A stretch of 64,000 bases of DNA. Source: Maea johnstoni (lineage: Eukaryota > Annelida > Polychaeta > Spionida > Magelonidae). This document shows, piece by piece, positions 1 through 13,778 of this stretch (position 1 is its first letter; every line of letters starts with the position of its first letter). Both the position numbers and the translations under genes were made by a program. The notes below the pieces were generated by a model, which worked only from the letters and a program-made list of their open reading frames with translations, made no database searches and was not told the origin of the DNA. Where the stretch lies: positions 20,773,232-20,837,231 of the forward strand of contig OZ012697.1 of assembly GCA_963942565.1 (NCBI GenBank), in the 5' to 3' direction.

Positions 1-213
1 TTCATAGCAACCTCATATATTGACATAGCAAAACAAAGTATGTTTTCTACATCATTAAATGTACCTATTGTCTTCTATAAGTTAAACTGTTAAAATATTT
101 CCTTGGATTCAACAAATACAGAAAATCCTACAGAATACAACTGGGTGTCATTTTGCCAATAATCTGGTGTTTGGGAGTCGAAATGACTCCCTGACTCCTG
201 TCTGGGTAAGTCC
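1..213. mobile_element. MITE fragment at window start
   Basis: This stretch resembles 6394-6658. Both share a block around 'gactccctg' and end near 'aagtccctga'. It is cut by the window edge. Confidence 0.5.
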
Positions 214-346
214 CTGATCTTGGGTGAATTCATGAAATTACTTTGCTCTATTGTTATAAATCATCGACTTTACATGGTTGTATGTGAAGGGACGTTTGAT
301 CCTGCTGCATTTCCACCATTTGATGTTGTATTTTGTTGTGTTTCAG

Positions 347-3300
347 CATGACTGCCGATGTAGATAACCCGCTGGTTCTGAACGTTCTCCACGCTTCTTC
401 AAACGCCTACTCCTTCAACCCCGATGAGAAAATCAGCGAGGTAAGCAAAAGACTTAGAGGAAGCCAAAACTATGTATAAAACGTGTGATACAAGGCTTAA
501 AAGGGCAGCGGAAATTCCAAACGCTCAAAAATCATCCTTGAGGACCAGGGTCTTAGCCAGGATTTGGAAACTGGGTGCCTAAAATTGGCAATTGTTAAAT
601 TTTGGGGCGTCCAAAATGTAAAGGGGGACCACAATACACTCATATTTCAACCATAAACATATATAAATTTTTAGAAATAAGGCATGATATCCTTATACAA
701 TGTCATGGGAATTATATGGAGATGAAAAAATTCAATTATATGCTTGAGATTGACATTTTATGAAATTCTTCACAATTTTTTTTGGGGTGTCCTGACTCCT
801 GAGGGGTGCTTTTTAAGGGTTTGGGCATCCAAAAAGATACCCAGATGCCCTGCTGGCTAAGACTATGTTTAGGACACCCCAGTTTTTTGTGAGTAATTAC
901 TCAAAGTAATATTTTAAAGCATATGATTGAACTTTCATCTCAATATAAATCCCATGACATTTTACAATGGTATTATGCATTAAATGGAATACATATTTGT
1001 GGTTGCAGTCTGAGTATATTGTGGTCCTTTGAAAAAGAGGCATCCCAAAATTTGAGAATTGCAAATTTTGGTCCCCCAGTTTCCTGACTTTAGAAGACCC
1101 TGTCCTATGTGGATGCTGTTTTGATACATACAAGATTTGAGCTGCGGCTTAATGCAGTTGTTTGTCTTTGCAGTACCCCCATGCTGTAGGCAAGAACACG
1201 CTGTTGATCGCGGCTCTCCAGGCAAGGAATAACGCACGTGTCATGTTCTTTGGATCCCTCGATTTCTTCAGTGACGAACTCTTCTCCTCCTCCATCCAGA
1301 AAGCCAACGGAGGCCAGAAGTGAGTAACTTAGACAGTTACCAATGTCAAGTCCTGGGTCTTAGTCAGGACTTTAAAAATGCCTGTCCAAAACAGCACTCC
1401 TAAGATTTTTACCCGTCTAGATTCAGCTACTTCAAATCCTTATACTAACTTGTAGCCTATTATATTAAAAAGCAGGGTCTGACACTTAGATTTCATGCTA
1501 GGTGCCCGAAAAGGTTTTATGATAAAAATAAGTTGTCAAAAACAGGATTTCTGGTTAATATAGATACTATTTTGGGCCCCTAGTTGAAAAGAAATAGGGG
1601 CCCGCAGCAAAATCTAGGGGCATATGCCCCTGGGAAAGTCGAACCCTGAAAAGGGCAATTTACTCTTCAGCCTTGTTTAGATGGTTTGTTAGAAAAAGGT
1701 TTGTTTGTTAGCCCACAAAACTAAACTGACAATTCTTCAAAGAAATTTTTGTCTGTTTAAAAAACAGGTTTTCAATAGACGATAAAATATGATACTGATG
1801 TCTCTTTAATGATATGATTCTTTAATAATATTTTTAAGTTTTAACAATAATGCCTGCCTCACAGGGACCTATTTTTGCGCTATCAGGTTCAGAAATTTCA
1901 TCATTAGATACTGAACTGTAAATTCTATGTATATTTGAAATCTTAAACAAACAACAAGTTTTGCTGCACAATACCCTATTCAATATCAGTATTTGGTATT
2001 ATGTGGAGCACCAGTACTACCGCTGGTGAATATGTACCCTATAAATATTTGTCTTATACCTTCAGGTTTGACAAGTCCGGCAACCAGCAGTTGGCGTCCG
2101 CGCTGTCCCAGTGGGTGTTCAGGGAGAAGGGTCAGTTGAGAGTGGGCAAGGTCCAGCACCATATCACCAGTGAGGCAAAGCACCCCCAGGACTACACCAT
2201 CCTCGACCAAGTGGTACGTACCCCAGGCCATTATCCAGCAGGGTGTCGGTTGCACACCCTAACCCTAAAAGATTACAAATCATGACATCCTTTTGTTCGG
2301 GAGGATTTATTTTACAAAAACTCTTAGTTCAAACATTTAAATGAGAAGTTTGTCCCTGAATGTGATTGTTTAAGGTTGTTATGCATCTGCACATTTATTA
2401 TGTACATGTTCTTGATTGCGATCTTAATATTTTGAGGTCTCCCATGAATAACAGGATTCTGCAAAATTATACTTTTGGCGAAGTATGAAACCTAGTTTCA
2501 AACAACTGACTTAGACCAAGGTGTACCCTTCAATAGGCACCATGCTAGGCCCTATTGTACTTACAATACCACAGGCTAGCACAGCTACCTGACAGTTTTT
2601 GCTAGCCCTGAAGTACTGTATACCTTGGTTATATAGCGGCAGTTTAATTAATGCATACTTAGCGCACCCCTCGCGTTCATTAAACTGCGCACGATTATTT
2701 GGACATACAGTCTCTAAGCTACTGTCATAATAATAATAATAATAATTGATATTTGATATAGTGTCCTTTCCACCTATAATGGTGAAAAGCAACATGTTGT
2801 CTTGATAGTTAGTTATTTAAAGGGGCCCTAAAGGCTCACAAACATATCAGCTTATATGAAAGTTATACACTTCAAGAACAGGATGCTACCATTCTTTTTC
2901 TCTCAGTGATCCCGTGAGGGGAGATTTTTGCGTATTGTCATCCTCCTAGACAGCCTCTGCCAGCCACTGGGTGCGGCCATGTTTTTCAAGTGCTATCAGC
3001 TGTGACACAGATGGGTGGCAGGGACCACATCATGTCTCCAAGCTACCTCTGGGCAGTGTATCTAACAGCAGTGCTCCTGACAAGAGCTCTCTGCACAAGT
3101 TGCATAAAAACGTATATATCAAACAAGAAAATGGTGATATAATGTGCAGCAATTGGCTGTAAAAAAAGACACGGTAGTGGAGAAAGCTTTCATAGATTTC
3201 CTAGTAGTAAATTTAGACAAAAACAGTGGTTAGCATCCATGAAACTTTTAAACCAACCTGTCCTGAAGTATGCATATGTATGTTCAGACCACTTCACTGA

Positions 3301-6300
3301 CGAGGATTATGTCAGGAATCACACACTGCAGTCAGGATTACTTCAGAGTACAGTTAACAAGGTTCTGAAGAGGGATGCTTTTTTAGAAGGTTTGGGTACT
3401 TGTGAAATAGGTGTGCATAATCTCTCACACTTCTTCAAAAAAAGAAACAGTCACAATTGATACACCTTTTATCATGCTCCATGCGACTCCTATTGCATCT
3501 AGTCTTACTTTCTTCAAGGATATAATATCTGGTAACCAATTTTCATAAATCTCTTATTTCAAGCAGAAGTGATCTTGCAATTTATCAATTTCGGGATTTA
3601 TTTACTTTATTGGTATACATTTACTAGTCTCAACATGATTTACCTTCATTCAGTTGCTCAACGAATATAAGCACAGGTGTATGCATTAAATGTTTAATAT
3701 TAAGCCAGCATGAGAAGGGTAAATATCATTCCCTAACTTACAAAATTGAAACAGCTAAGGTTATAGTCAGTCATGACCCAATTTTCACTGGGAAGAAATA
3801 CATTTCTAAATAGTACTGCAATATAGAGGAAGGTTGAAATCAAAATATCTCAAATTGCAAATGACCCTTTCTTTTATTTATGATAGAATAAATGACATTT
3901 TCATTTACTCATTACCAACCTTCTCTTAATGACTTATGATTAATAATCATACTCTTCATTATTATGATCTGATGTACAGACTTTAGCAACCCTAACAGCT
4001 AACTTTCAGGGTGAATGGCAATTTTCATAGGTACCTCAACATGGTCTTTATTAATCCACTGAGAATAGACTGTGCAGGATTTTGTTAGTTGTGTTACAAC
4101 TGAGGTTTTGTCTTATGTCTAGGTCCCTAGGGTAATAACAAAAGTAAGTAAAGGAAAGGGACACACAGGGTAATTGACCTTGTCCAATTGGCATTACACA
4201 TCTAGACCCCATGGGACACAAGGTAGTAAACACAGGAAGTGACTAGCAGTACTGGGAACAGCAATCATCTTCATTTCCTTTAGTAATTGTGTACATATTC
4301 ATGAAGATTATAGAAAAGAAATGTCAAGAATACCTTTGGAAGGGGCCTGATAATTCAAAGAAGTCTGACAGGTGCACCACAACATGCTATTTAAGCGCCA
4401 GCCCTCTGTTTCCACATCTTGACCATCAAATTCATCAACACCTTGAACTATGTCCATATAATCCACCTGATCACCTTCAGCCACTCTTGGTTCAAAGTCG
4501 TAGGGATTTGCATACCTAAACGTCTTGAATGTGCTTCAGAGCAGTGAAATATCTACCTCCTAGACAGAGCTACTGGCTTTATCTAATACACCCACTAAGC
4601 TGCTTGCCACCCATTTACATAGACTACAGCAGCATGAGTTGACTCAGATCCAAGATGGCGGCTGCCCTGCCTCAGTGGAAGTGCTATTCACTAATTGCAA
4701 TTTGAGATTTCTCTTTGTGTGGAGCTCTAGGGCTTCTCTGTTTATGACAGATGTTGAGCTATGTTCATGAACTTTCATATAAACCTATGATGTGTTTTTC
4801 CCCAAGTTCCCCTTTAACACCTGTACGCAAAATTCAAACCGCATGAAAATGATCAAAGGCAGCATTGCTTAATATGCGCAAAATTAACACGGTATACAGT
4901 ATTTTGGATAATCAGTGCGCTTGGACTGCACCATCATTGACAAATTGCTTTTGTTTTCATTGGATTTTTGCTTACAGGTGCGGAATAACAAAGGCAGCTG
5001 CCTACTGAGCCCATTATTTTATATGCATAAAATTAAAATGGTATACAGTATTTAGGATATACAGTGCATTGACCGAGTGCTCTTGTGTTTTCAGTACTAC
5101 TCCATTGAGATTGAGGAGCTGCAGAATGGGAAGTGGGTTCCATTCCAGGCCAACGACGTCCAGCTGGAGTTTGTCCGCATCGATCCATTCGTCAGGACTA
5201 CACTGAGCAAAGAAAGTACGTATCACATCCACAGTCTGAGCCAGGATTTCAAAAATGCCTGTCCAAAACAGCAATTGCCAAATTTCTATCTAGCTACTTA
5301 TCTACTTCAAATACTTATACGAACTACATTTGATAGCCTAATGTGTCAAAAAAAATACTTCAGCTATGTCCAGATGATGGTTGGTTAGGAAAATATACAT
5401 TTTTGCCTGTCCAAAAAGTAGGTAGGACGGGTCCTTGCTAAATCCCTTGATTCACATCCCACAAAGCGGGGACTGGGCCAGGACCAGTCTGACGGACTGG
5501 CAGTTACCATAAAAATACTTATCTGGACAGGCAAAAAATCACGGAAGTTATTAATTATGATTTCTTTTTGAATGATTACTTAATCTTTCCCTATCGGACT
5601 GTTTTCTAAGACATGACTGAAGTTTATTCTGCGCTTTTTTACATCACAAGATATTAGATATGGTGGATATGCAGATGATTAGCCAAACCTGGAAGGGCAA
5701 AAGTTGAGTTGACTGCTGTTCAGTGTCTTAGCCAGGATTTAGAAACTGGGTGCCTAAAATTGGCAGTTGTGAAATTTTGGGGTGTCCAAATTTTTAAGGG
5801 GGATCACAATATACTCATATTTCAACCATAAACATGTATAAATTCATCAAAATAAGGCATGATATCATTTAACAATGTCATGGGAATTATAAGGAGATGA
5901 AAAAATTCAATCATAAGCTTGAGATTGGGATTTTTAGAAATTCCACACAAAAATATTTGGGTGTCCTGAGGGGTTCTTTTTAAGGGGTTGGGTGTCCAAA
6001 AAGGCACCCAGACACCCTGCTGGCTAAGACCATGCTGCTGTTACCTAGCTAAGACCATGCCCCTTAATCAAATCTCAGAGGTACACTAGGAGACTGTCAC
6101 ACAGTTAACAATACGATTCTCAACTTTTTTGAAGCTATGTTTTTTTCCCTTTCAATATTGGTATTTGGTATTGTATCGAGTACTGGTACCTATCCCCTTG
6201 TCTCCCCTGGCTGCCCACTCATGCTGTTTTATATTTTTCAGACGGCAAGTTCTACACCAACTTCAAGTTGCCTGATGTGTATGGAGTGTACCAGTTCCGC

Positions 6301-7150
6301 GTGGACTACAATCGCGTCGGCTACACACATCTATTCAGTACAACCCAGGTAGGTGGAAGCCATCAAATATTACTACATAACTACCATCACGAACAGGGTC
6401 TTACCCAGGATTTTGAAACAGGGGGTCAAGACTGCAGATTTATGAAATTTTGGGGGTCGACAGTATATAACAAGACAAGTGTGCTTCTTTGCATCATTTA
6501 ATGTGCCTGTTGTCTTGTATGAGTAAAACCTTTGAAGAATTCCCTTGAACTCAACATAAACAGAAAATCTTACAAGATATAACTGGATGTCGTTTTACCA
6601 AAAATCTTATGTTTGGGAGTAAAAATGACTCCCTGGCAGTTAGCTGTATAAGTCCCTGATCAGGAACCAAAGCTGCTTCGTGACAAGTGAGTTGTGATTG
6701 GTGACGAAAAACGTAGTACTCTGCAAAAACAACCACCTTATCTAAAGTCACTGGAAACTTATATTTGGATATGACGGACCATTCTGTACGACAGACTTTT
6801 GTCTATGACGGACAATATGCTTGGGCGAAGTCCCATGCATATCAAGTATGTGTCATATGTATATGACAGATTTTGCATAAGACGGACCAATTCTCCTGGT
6901 CCCGTTGAGTCTGTCATATCCAAGTTCACCTGTGTATATATATAGAGAGGGAGAGGGAGAGCGATGTATTGCTGATTGTCTGTTTGTTATTCAGGTATCT
7001 GTTCGACCGCTGGAGCACACGCAATACGAGAGGTTCATTCTATCGGCGTATCCCTACTATGGCAGCGCCTTCTCCATGATCATCGGAACATTCATATTCA
7101 GCTTTGTATTCCTGCACTTTAAAGAAGAAGCAAAGGAGAAAGCAGAATAA
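347..7150 (+). CDS. DDOST: DDOST / OST48, oligosaccharyltransferase 48 kDa subunit, C-terminal ~257 codons (six exons)
   Basis: This is the non-catalytic OST48/Wbp1-type subunit of the ER oligosaccharyltransferase, which transfers the lipid-linked glycan to Asn in nascent proteins. Exons, each with GT-AG sites and consistent phase, are 347-440, 1174-1319, 2066-2213, 5095-5215, 6242-6348 and 6995-7150 (TAA stop). Joined, they follow vertebrate OST48 closely. Landmarks are [49 protein letters not shown] and [20 protein letters not shown]. Near the end is one hydrophobic membrane segment ([16 protein letters not shown]), followed by a charged cytosolic tail rich in Lys and Glu, as the family has. 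The first visible exon begins in mid-codon, so the luminal N-terminal half lies upstream of the window. Introns hold several MITEs; one starts about 15 bases after the exon-4 donor. Identity is recognised from memory of the family; the splice sites are read directly. Confidence 0.95.
517..1102 (-). mobile_element. hAT-like MITE (CAGGGTCTTAGCC family), interrupted by a younger copy
   Basis: The right part (868-1102) is the reverse orientation of the ~313-bp family and ends in an 'agaccctg'-type terminus. Its left remnant (about 517-545) is separated from it by another family member at 546-867. The outer left terminus is missing or decayed. Confidence 0.7.
546..867 (+). mobile_element. hAT-like MITE, nested copy
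   Basis: It begins CAGGGTCTTAGCCAG and ends CTGGCTAAGACTATG, an inverted repeat. It is flanked by ttgaggac (538-545) and tttaggac (868-875), an 8-bp target duplication with one mismatch. It has no coding capacity. It sits inside an older copy of its own family in opposite orientation. Confidence 0.8.
1473..1648. mobile_element. Short CAGGG-ended MITE
   Basis: It starts cagggtctgacac and ends gtcgaaccctg, an imperfect terminal inverted repeat. It has no ORF. A related stretch lies near 45045-45115. The target duplication is unclear. Confidence 0.45.
2214..5094. other. Large DDOST intron 3
   Basis: This 2.9-kb intron holds the THAP fragment (3143-3460). Just before exon 4 there are two similar blocks (about 4860-4980 and 5020-5095), each containing 'ggtatacagtatt' followed by a pyrimidine-rich CAG. 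This looks like a duplication of the acceptor region. The rest shows nothing I recognise. Confidence 0.5.
3143..3460 (+). pseudogene. THAP zinc-finger fragment in DDOST intron
   Basis: An open frame of 105 codons gives a C2CH THAP DNA-binding domain. Visible parts are CAAIGC at the start, then FHRFP, QWLASM and [10 protein letters not shown], followed by a basic stretch with KRDAF. THAP domains occur in P-element-type transposases and in host transcription factors. A stop codon directly precedes the first Cys and no start codon is in frame, so this is either a transposase remnant or one exon of something larger. The flanking ~1.5 kb has no recognisable transposase body. I favour a degraded P-like DNA transposon inserted in the 2.9-kb intron. 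Confidence 0.65.
5231..5451 (+). mobile_element. CAGTCT-ended MITE beside a splice donor
   Basis: It begins with acagtctgagccaggattt and ends with ttgctaaatccctt plus a few bases. It is flanked by tcacatcc (5223-5230 and 5452-5459), an exact 8-bp duplication. It belongs to a second subfamily, with 'gcctgtcc' inside, of the CAGGGTCTTAGCC group. Its left end is 15 bases downstream of the DDOST exon-4 donor. Confidence 0.7.
5721..6034 (+). mobile_element. hAT-like MITE, complete reference copy
   Basis: This is a 314-bp element starting CAGTGTCTTAGCCAGG and ending CTGGCTAAGACCATG. It is flanked on both sides by an exact ctgctgtt (5713-5720, 6035-6042). The 8-bp duplication and CAGGG-like ends point to the hAT superfamily. 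The inner termini are also mirror-like (ggtgcc/ggcacc, gggtgtcc/ggacaccc). Confidence 0.85.
6394..6658 (+). mobile_element. CAGGG-ended MITE variant
   Basis: It starts cagggtcttacccagg and ends in ccctg. Flanks atcacgaa and atcaggaa match at 7 of 8. It shares its interior with the stretch at the window start. Confidence 0.65.
6751..6934. mobile_element. MITE with 'aacttggatatgacgg' ends
   Basis: Its ends form an inverted repeat: 'ttggatatga' on the left and 'tcatatccaagttcacctgt' on the right. Relatives lie at 52739-52844 and 53435-53613. The right end sits about 60 bases before DDOST exon 6. The superfamily is unclear; Tc1/mariner-like ends are possible. Confidence 0.6.
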
Positions 7151-7239
7151 CCCCGCCTAGAACAACCGAAAGAAAAAAGAAAAAAATCCTCTATTTATTA
7201 GTCATCAGGCACAGTTAGCAGCTGATGTAGAAGCAATGA

Positions 7240-7245
7240 AATAAA
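7240..7245 (+). terminator. Polyadenylation signal of DDOST
   Basis: An AATAAA hexamer lies 90 bases after the DDOST stop. Further AATAAA hexamers near 7571 and 7595 could serve a longer 3' UTR. Confidence 0.6.
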
Positions 7246-7250
7246 GATTT

Positions 7251-7992
7251 TTTTCTCCAGAAAAGCCTGTAAACTATAGAAGAATTGACTCAGGCCCCCA
7301 TCTTGATGTAATTATTAGTTAAAATGTGTTATAATGATGGGTTTCCTCTTTTAGGGGATATGAGATGAAAATTGCCATACTGAATCCTTAATAAGGTAGT
7401 CCTTTTACTAAGCTACCAGATGAATGGCTATAAGACTTGTTATTTAACCAGAAACAGGCTTTATAAGGATAACTTATGTTATTTAAATGTTCATGGCAAG
7501 CTCAATAACAAAATGGAGAAGACACAAGAAGGTTGCTGCTTAAAAATGTTTAAAACCCTCAAAAAGGGTCAAATAAATGATGTGATGTCTATGACTGAAT
7601 AAACAGGTGGAAAAAAATATGCGGTTTTGTGTTATTTATTCATTTGTTACGAATCGGTGGCCTAGTGGTTGCGATGCCTGCTTGAACTGAAAGACCCCTC
7701 GGAACTGTTTAAAGTGAAGGGAATTTCTTCCCAGTTCCGGGTTTCTAATTAGTTGCAATATGATCTCGGCTGTTTAAATCAACGTAAAAACCAATACATT
7801 TTACTGATAACTTGGTAAGGGAGTCCTCTGTAATCTTTAGATCCCCTGAATTTACAAAGGTAGGAGAGCTTGAAAATTAGTCCAGTTAGGCTTTGTGCAG
7901 TCTTAGCCAGCTGGGCGTTGATTGGACACCCAAACCCTCAAAATTCATCCTTCAGGACACCCATAACTTCTATGGAGAAATTTCTTAACCAA
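7251..7992. other. DDOST downstream flank
   Basis: It begins as likely 3' UTR or flank of DDOST. At 7655-7690 is a 'tggcctagtggttgcgatgc' block that resembles a tRNA A-box, perhaps a SINE remnant. At 7895-7970 is a degraded piece of the CAGGGTCTTAGCC MITE. No gene is seen. Confidence 0.4.
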
Positions 7993-9773
<1,781 letters not shown>

Positions 9774-10035
9774 TGCTCAGAGCTGCCAAACAATTTCGAC
9801 AAGGTCTTGCAGTCAAAAGCATGATCAGGAAGATGATTGCGAAATGTTAACCAGGACATTTACAACAACACTCCCTCAAGTATCATTTTAAATAGTTCTA
9901 TTTTCCAAAATTATTGTCAAAAGTATAAGAATTCCAGATGACAATATCAGGAGGAAAGCTTAAGCATTAATGGGTTAAATTGTCTATTTCAAGGATATAT
10001 TTGATTTTTGTTCATCTGAATATGATGCTGACTGA

Positions 10036-10344
10036 CAGGGTCTTAGCCAGGATTTAGAAACTGGGTGCCCATAATTGGAAATTGGGAAATCTTTGGGCGT
10101 CCAAATTTTTAAGGGGGACCACAATATACTCAGATTTTAACCATTAACAAGTATTAATTTATCAAAATAAGGCATATCCTTATGCAATGTCATGGGAATT
10201 ATATGGAGATGAAAAAATTCAATTATATGCTTGAGATTGACAATTTAAGAAATTCTTCACAAATTTTTTTGGGTGTCCTGAGGGGTGCTTTTTAAGGGTT
10301 TGGGTGTCCAAAAAGCCACCCAGATGCCCAGCTGGCGAGGACTG
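10036..10344 (+). mobile_element. hAT-like MITE copy
   Basis: It starts CAGGGTCTTAGCCAGG and ends ctggcgaggactg. It is near full length and has the same interior as 5721-6034. No target duplication is readable. Confidence 0.75.
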
Positions 10345-11712
10345 GCAAGCAATATAAAGTACAGAAAGCCCATCCAAAGAGGTTTTGAGATAATGATGAT
10401 GATGGCTTTTAGATATAGCGTCGTAAATAATGAGTTAATTATGATAATTATTCAATGTCTATAGATTAAAATAAAATACTTTGTTCATACTTGCTTAATT
10501 AAATAAGCACAGAGAATGTCTACATATTTCTTCATTCATTTGTGTGGAGGGGCAGACATTCAAGTAACTAGTCGATTTGTACTCAACTTTCTTATCAGTT
10601 TATTTTCATTTGTATGTCAAATACATGTTGATACAATACACCTTCGCTGCTCTGCTTGCGAAGGATGGGAAACCCACTCCTCTCCTAGTGCTGCTGGCAG
10701 AATATAGGGGGCACTTCATACTTTCCACCATCTTGAAAGGGGCTTTATAAAATTCCACCGCTTATGACAATGAACAGGATATCAATTTTTTTATATTATA
10801 ACTAATTCCTTCCAAAAAAACAATAGTAGGAACTTGAATAGTGATTGTTTTTAAGTATGTGGACCCTATTTGAGAGAATTTATGAGTTGGGAAATGGGAA
10901 GACAGGATAGACATATCACTCACTGAGACTCCATAGCCCTTCATCCCAGTTTATAAATATAACAGGGTATACCAAGGTATCACTTGGTACATGAAGGAGG
11001 GAAGAAGGGGGGAGTCTCCGTAAGTATTCGGTAGTGTGTGGGTCATTCTATATTCTAGTTCTCCCTTTTACGTAAAATCAAGGCCCCCAAGGGGAGGCAA
11101 TCATAATCGGTCTACAGAAACAAGAATAAAGGTGAACCCATTGATTATCACATTGGTCTTGAACATTGCTTGTAGACTAAATTCTAATCCGAGGGAAGAT
11201 TTCAAATACACACATGGCTGATATTAAGTACCCGATTTATTCATTTTACCATGAAGTGCTTCTCTTCGAAAAAAAAAGATGGGGAAAATTGCATTCATTC
11301 AACATCAAATGGAGCTGCAATTTCATTCTATACACCAAAGGAATTTCAATCGCGTAGGGCGTGTTACTATGTTGACAATAGTGGAAACAAGATGGTGGAA
11401 ACGTACAAGTACTACTGCCGATGTAAAGAGGGCGCCGCCAGTTTGTGATATCCATGGCATCACATAAGGAACTTAAAATGAATCCACTGGAACCAAAGCT
11501 GGTGGCGCCACCTTTTGTCAGCAGCTGGAAACGCTATTTTTCGGCACCTCATATTTCATCGCATAAATGACCTTTGACCTCTGTAGTTCAACCCACCCCC
11601 TCGAATGTGTAACTCATTCATTCAATATTTAGCTGAAGGGAACAATACATTGTCCGCTATTAGATTACCCAAGAGATATCCACACAGCCTGGGAAAATAT
11701 TTGTAAGATGTG
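10345..11712. other. Intergenic, nothing recognised
   Basis: Short open frames are not convincing, with no family motif. No repeat of known structure was found here. Confidence 0.4.
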
Positions 11713-11928
11713 TTAACCTATATTATGCTGCTGGTGGCTAATTTGGCCAAAACAAAATTCTGCAAAAAGCCTGAAAGATTACTGAAACCCTGGCATGTGG
11801 GTTCTCATCTGAGAGTGCTCAGCGAGTGCTTTCCAATGAATACCAACAAGACAGAGTTTAGATAGTTTTCAAAAATCATTACGTTCTTGTGCTTTGGACG
11901 GAAGTAGCCTCAGCATTGTAAGGGTTAA
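11713..11928 (+). mobile_element. piggyBac-like MITE, 'gctgctggtggc' family
   Basis: It is bounded by TTAA at both ends, with imperfect inverted ends (ttaaccta / agggttaa). It shares its interior with copies at 21960-22119, 51233-51512, 54858-55070 and 60573-60784. Confidence 0.7.
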
Positions 11929-12249
11929 ACCATCCATGCTTGGAGTTCCCCTAGACCACTTTTTCCTACATCTATATTACTTGTGGCAATAACTTCGGAA
12001 CAAAGCATAACTTCACAATATATGTCAAGGACGGTCGTATGTTCTAATATGATAGACATTTTTTCTTTAAATCCATTCATACTTGTAGCACCCAAACTCT
12101 CTCTAACAAAAGATACATTTAGAAAATATTTCAGAATCTTCGACCCTCCTTCAAATATCTTGAAACTATATGCTTCATTCCAAAGTTAATTTTAAAAGCA
12201 AGATGGGTGCAGACTACACTGGCCAAGTAGATCTCCAACCACATATTGG

Positions 12250-12467
12250 TTAAACCTCACAGCGGCCAAAACCAGCCTGACAATTTTGATGAAATCTTTC
12301 AGGTTTTAGCACAATTGGCAAAATATTTGAAGGAGAAATGTTTATCAGAACATTACCAACTCCTTCAAATATTTTGTAAAATAATACCCAATTCAAAAGT
12401 TATTATCAAAAGTATCATCAATCCAGACGGAAATTTCTGGATGAAACAACAAGCATTAATGGGTTAA
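12250..12467 (+). mobile_element. piggyBac-like MITE, 'cattaatgctcacagc' family
   Basis: It is bounded by TTAA and ends gcattaatgggttaa. Its inner blocks 'caattttgatgaaatctt' and 'agtatcat.atccaga' are shared with 18185-18401. Confidence 0.7.
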
Positions 12468-13548
12468 ACAATAGTATTTGTTACAGATGGGTTTATGGTT
12501 ACCAACTAACACTGCCAGTTTTTCCTTGTAAAAGGTATGTATGTTTTACAAATCAGGCATGACATCTTTAGTCTTCTGATAAATTTACAATTGCAGATTG
12601 GCCTGTTAACTCTATTACGGAGTTGATAAAACTATTAATGTAGCAATGCCAGTACATGTACTTCCATTTGGGAAAATTGGAATAATTCTTTAATTTATTG
12701 CCACAGACAATTCATGAGACGAATAAAAAATACCAAAATGATATTTTAAGTTGCACTGCAAGACTTCCGTAAGTACACAGGTTGGACATTTTTGGAATTC
12801 CTTTAGACTTAGACTGTTAGACATGTAACAGGAAGTCAATTAGTGGGATTATAATCATAGCAATGAGGTCGCCATGCCAGTGGTTCAATATAAAATCCCC
12901 CACAAGCCCTGCCCCTTTACCCTGTATGATCCCAACCTTATTACAACAACTTTGTAAGTAGCACCAATGGATCTCTCGATCATCTCGTGAGAAGGGATTT
13001 TCTATACATCCACTGGCAGGTTCAGTTCTGGAACTACTTCACTCAGAATAGTAGTTTGGTAGAAAAAGAGAGGTGAGTAGTCTGAAAACATACTTAAGAA
13101 AAGTTTACATTTACACTGACCTTGCCATGTTTGACTACCCCTCCAATAATTTATGCCTGTAACACTCAAAAAGCCCAAACATTTTTCCTAAAAATTTTGT
13201 CACATATCATCTCAAATGAAACTTGAGAAATTTCTTTGAAAATACCTCTTAAAGAAATATAAATATTCTGCTCATATGTGGCAAATACACTGAATATGAT
13301 TAGAGAATAAATTGGATAATGATACTGATATAGTTAATTACAAAACCATGATTGAACTTTCTTCCCAAACATTTTCTTATTTCACACTGAACATATTGAC
13401 TCCACCTTGTGGCCAACAGTGAAACTACAGAAAGTATCTCAGGTAAATCGGTAATTCATTTAAACAACTTCTAAGTGAATAACTCGCAAATACATGTTTC
13501 TTGTGAAGTCAAAGATGTCCTTGTTAAATTCAGGCCACTTCTATAAGG

Positions 13549-13778
13549 TTAACGCATTCATGCCAGGAGCGCTCAAAACTGCAGTACTATTTTTGTGATA
13601 TTTCTCTAACAATAGGAATTTTCAGATATATTTGAAGAAGAAATGCAGATCAAAATCAAAATCACAACCCTCCTTCAAATATTTTGTGAATTTATGGTTA
13701 ATTTCAAATTATTTTCAAAAAAAATATCCAAGGTCCAGACAACTCTTGTCAAGAAGATCTCCAGGCATGAAAGGGTTA
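13549..13778 (+). mobile_element. piggyBac-like MITE, 'catgcc' subfamily
   Basis: It is TTAA-bounded, starts ttaacgcattcatgcc and ends ggcatgaaagggttaa. It is similar to 52850-53088. Confidence 0.65.
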
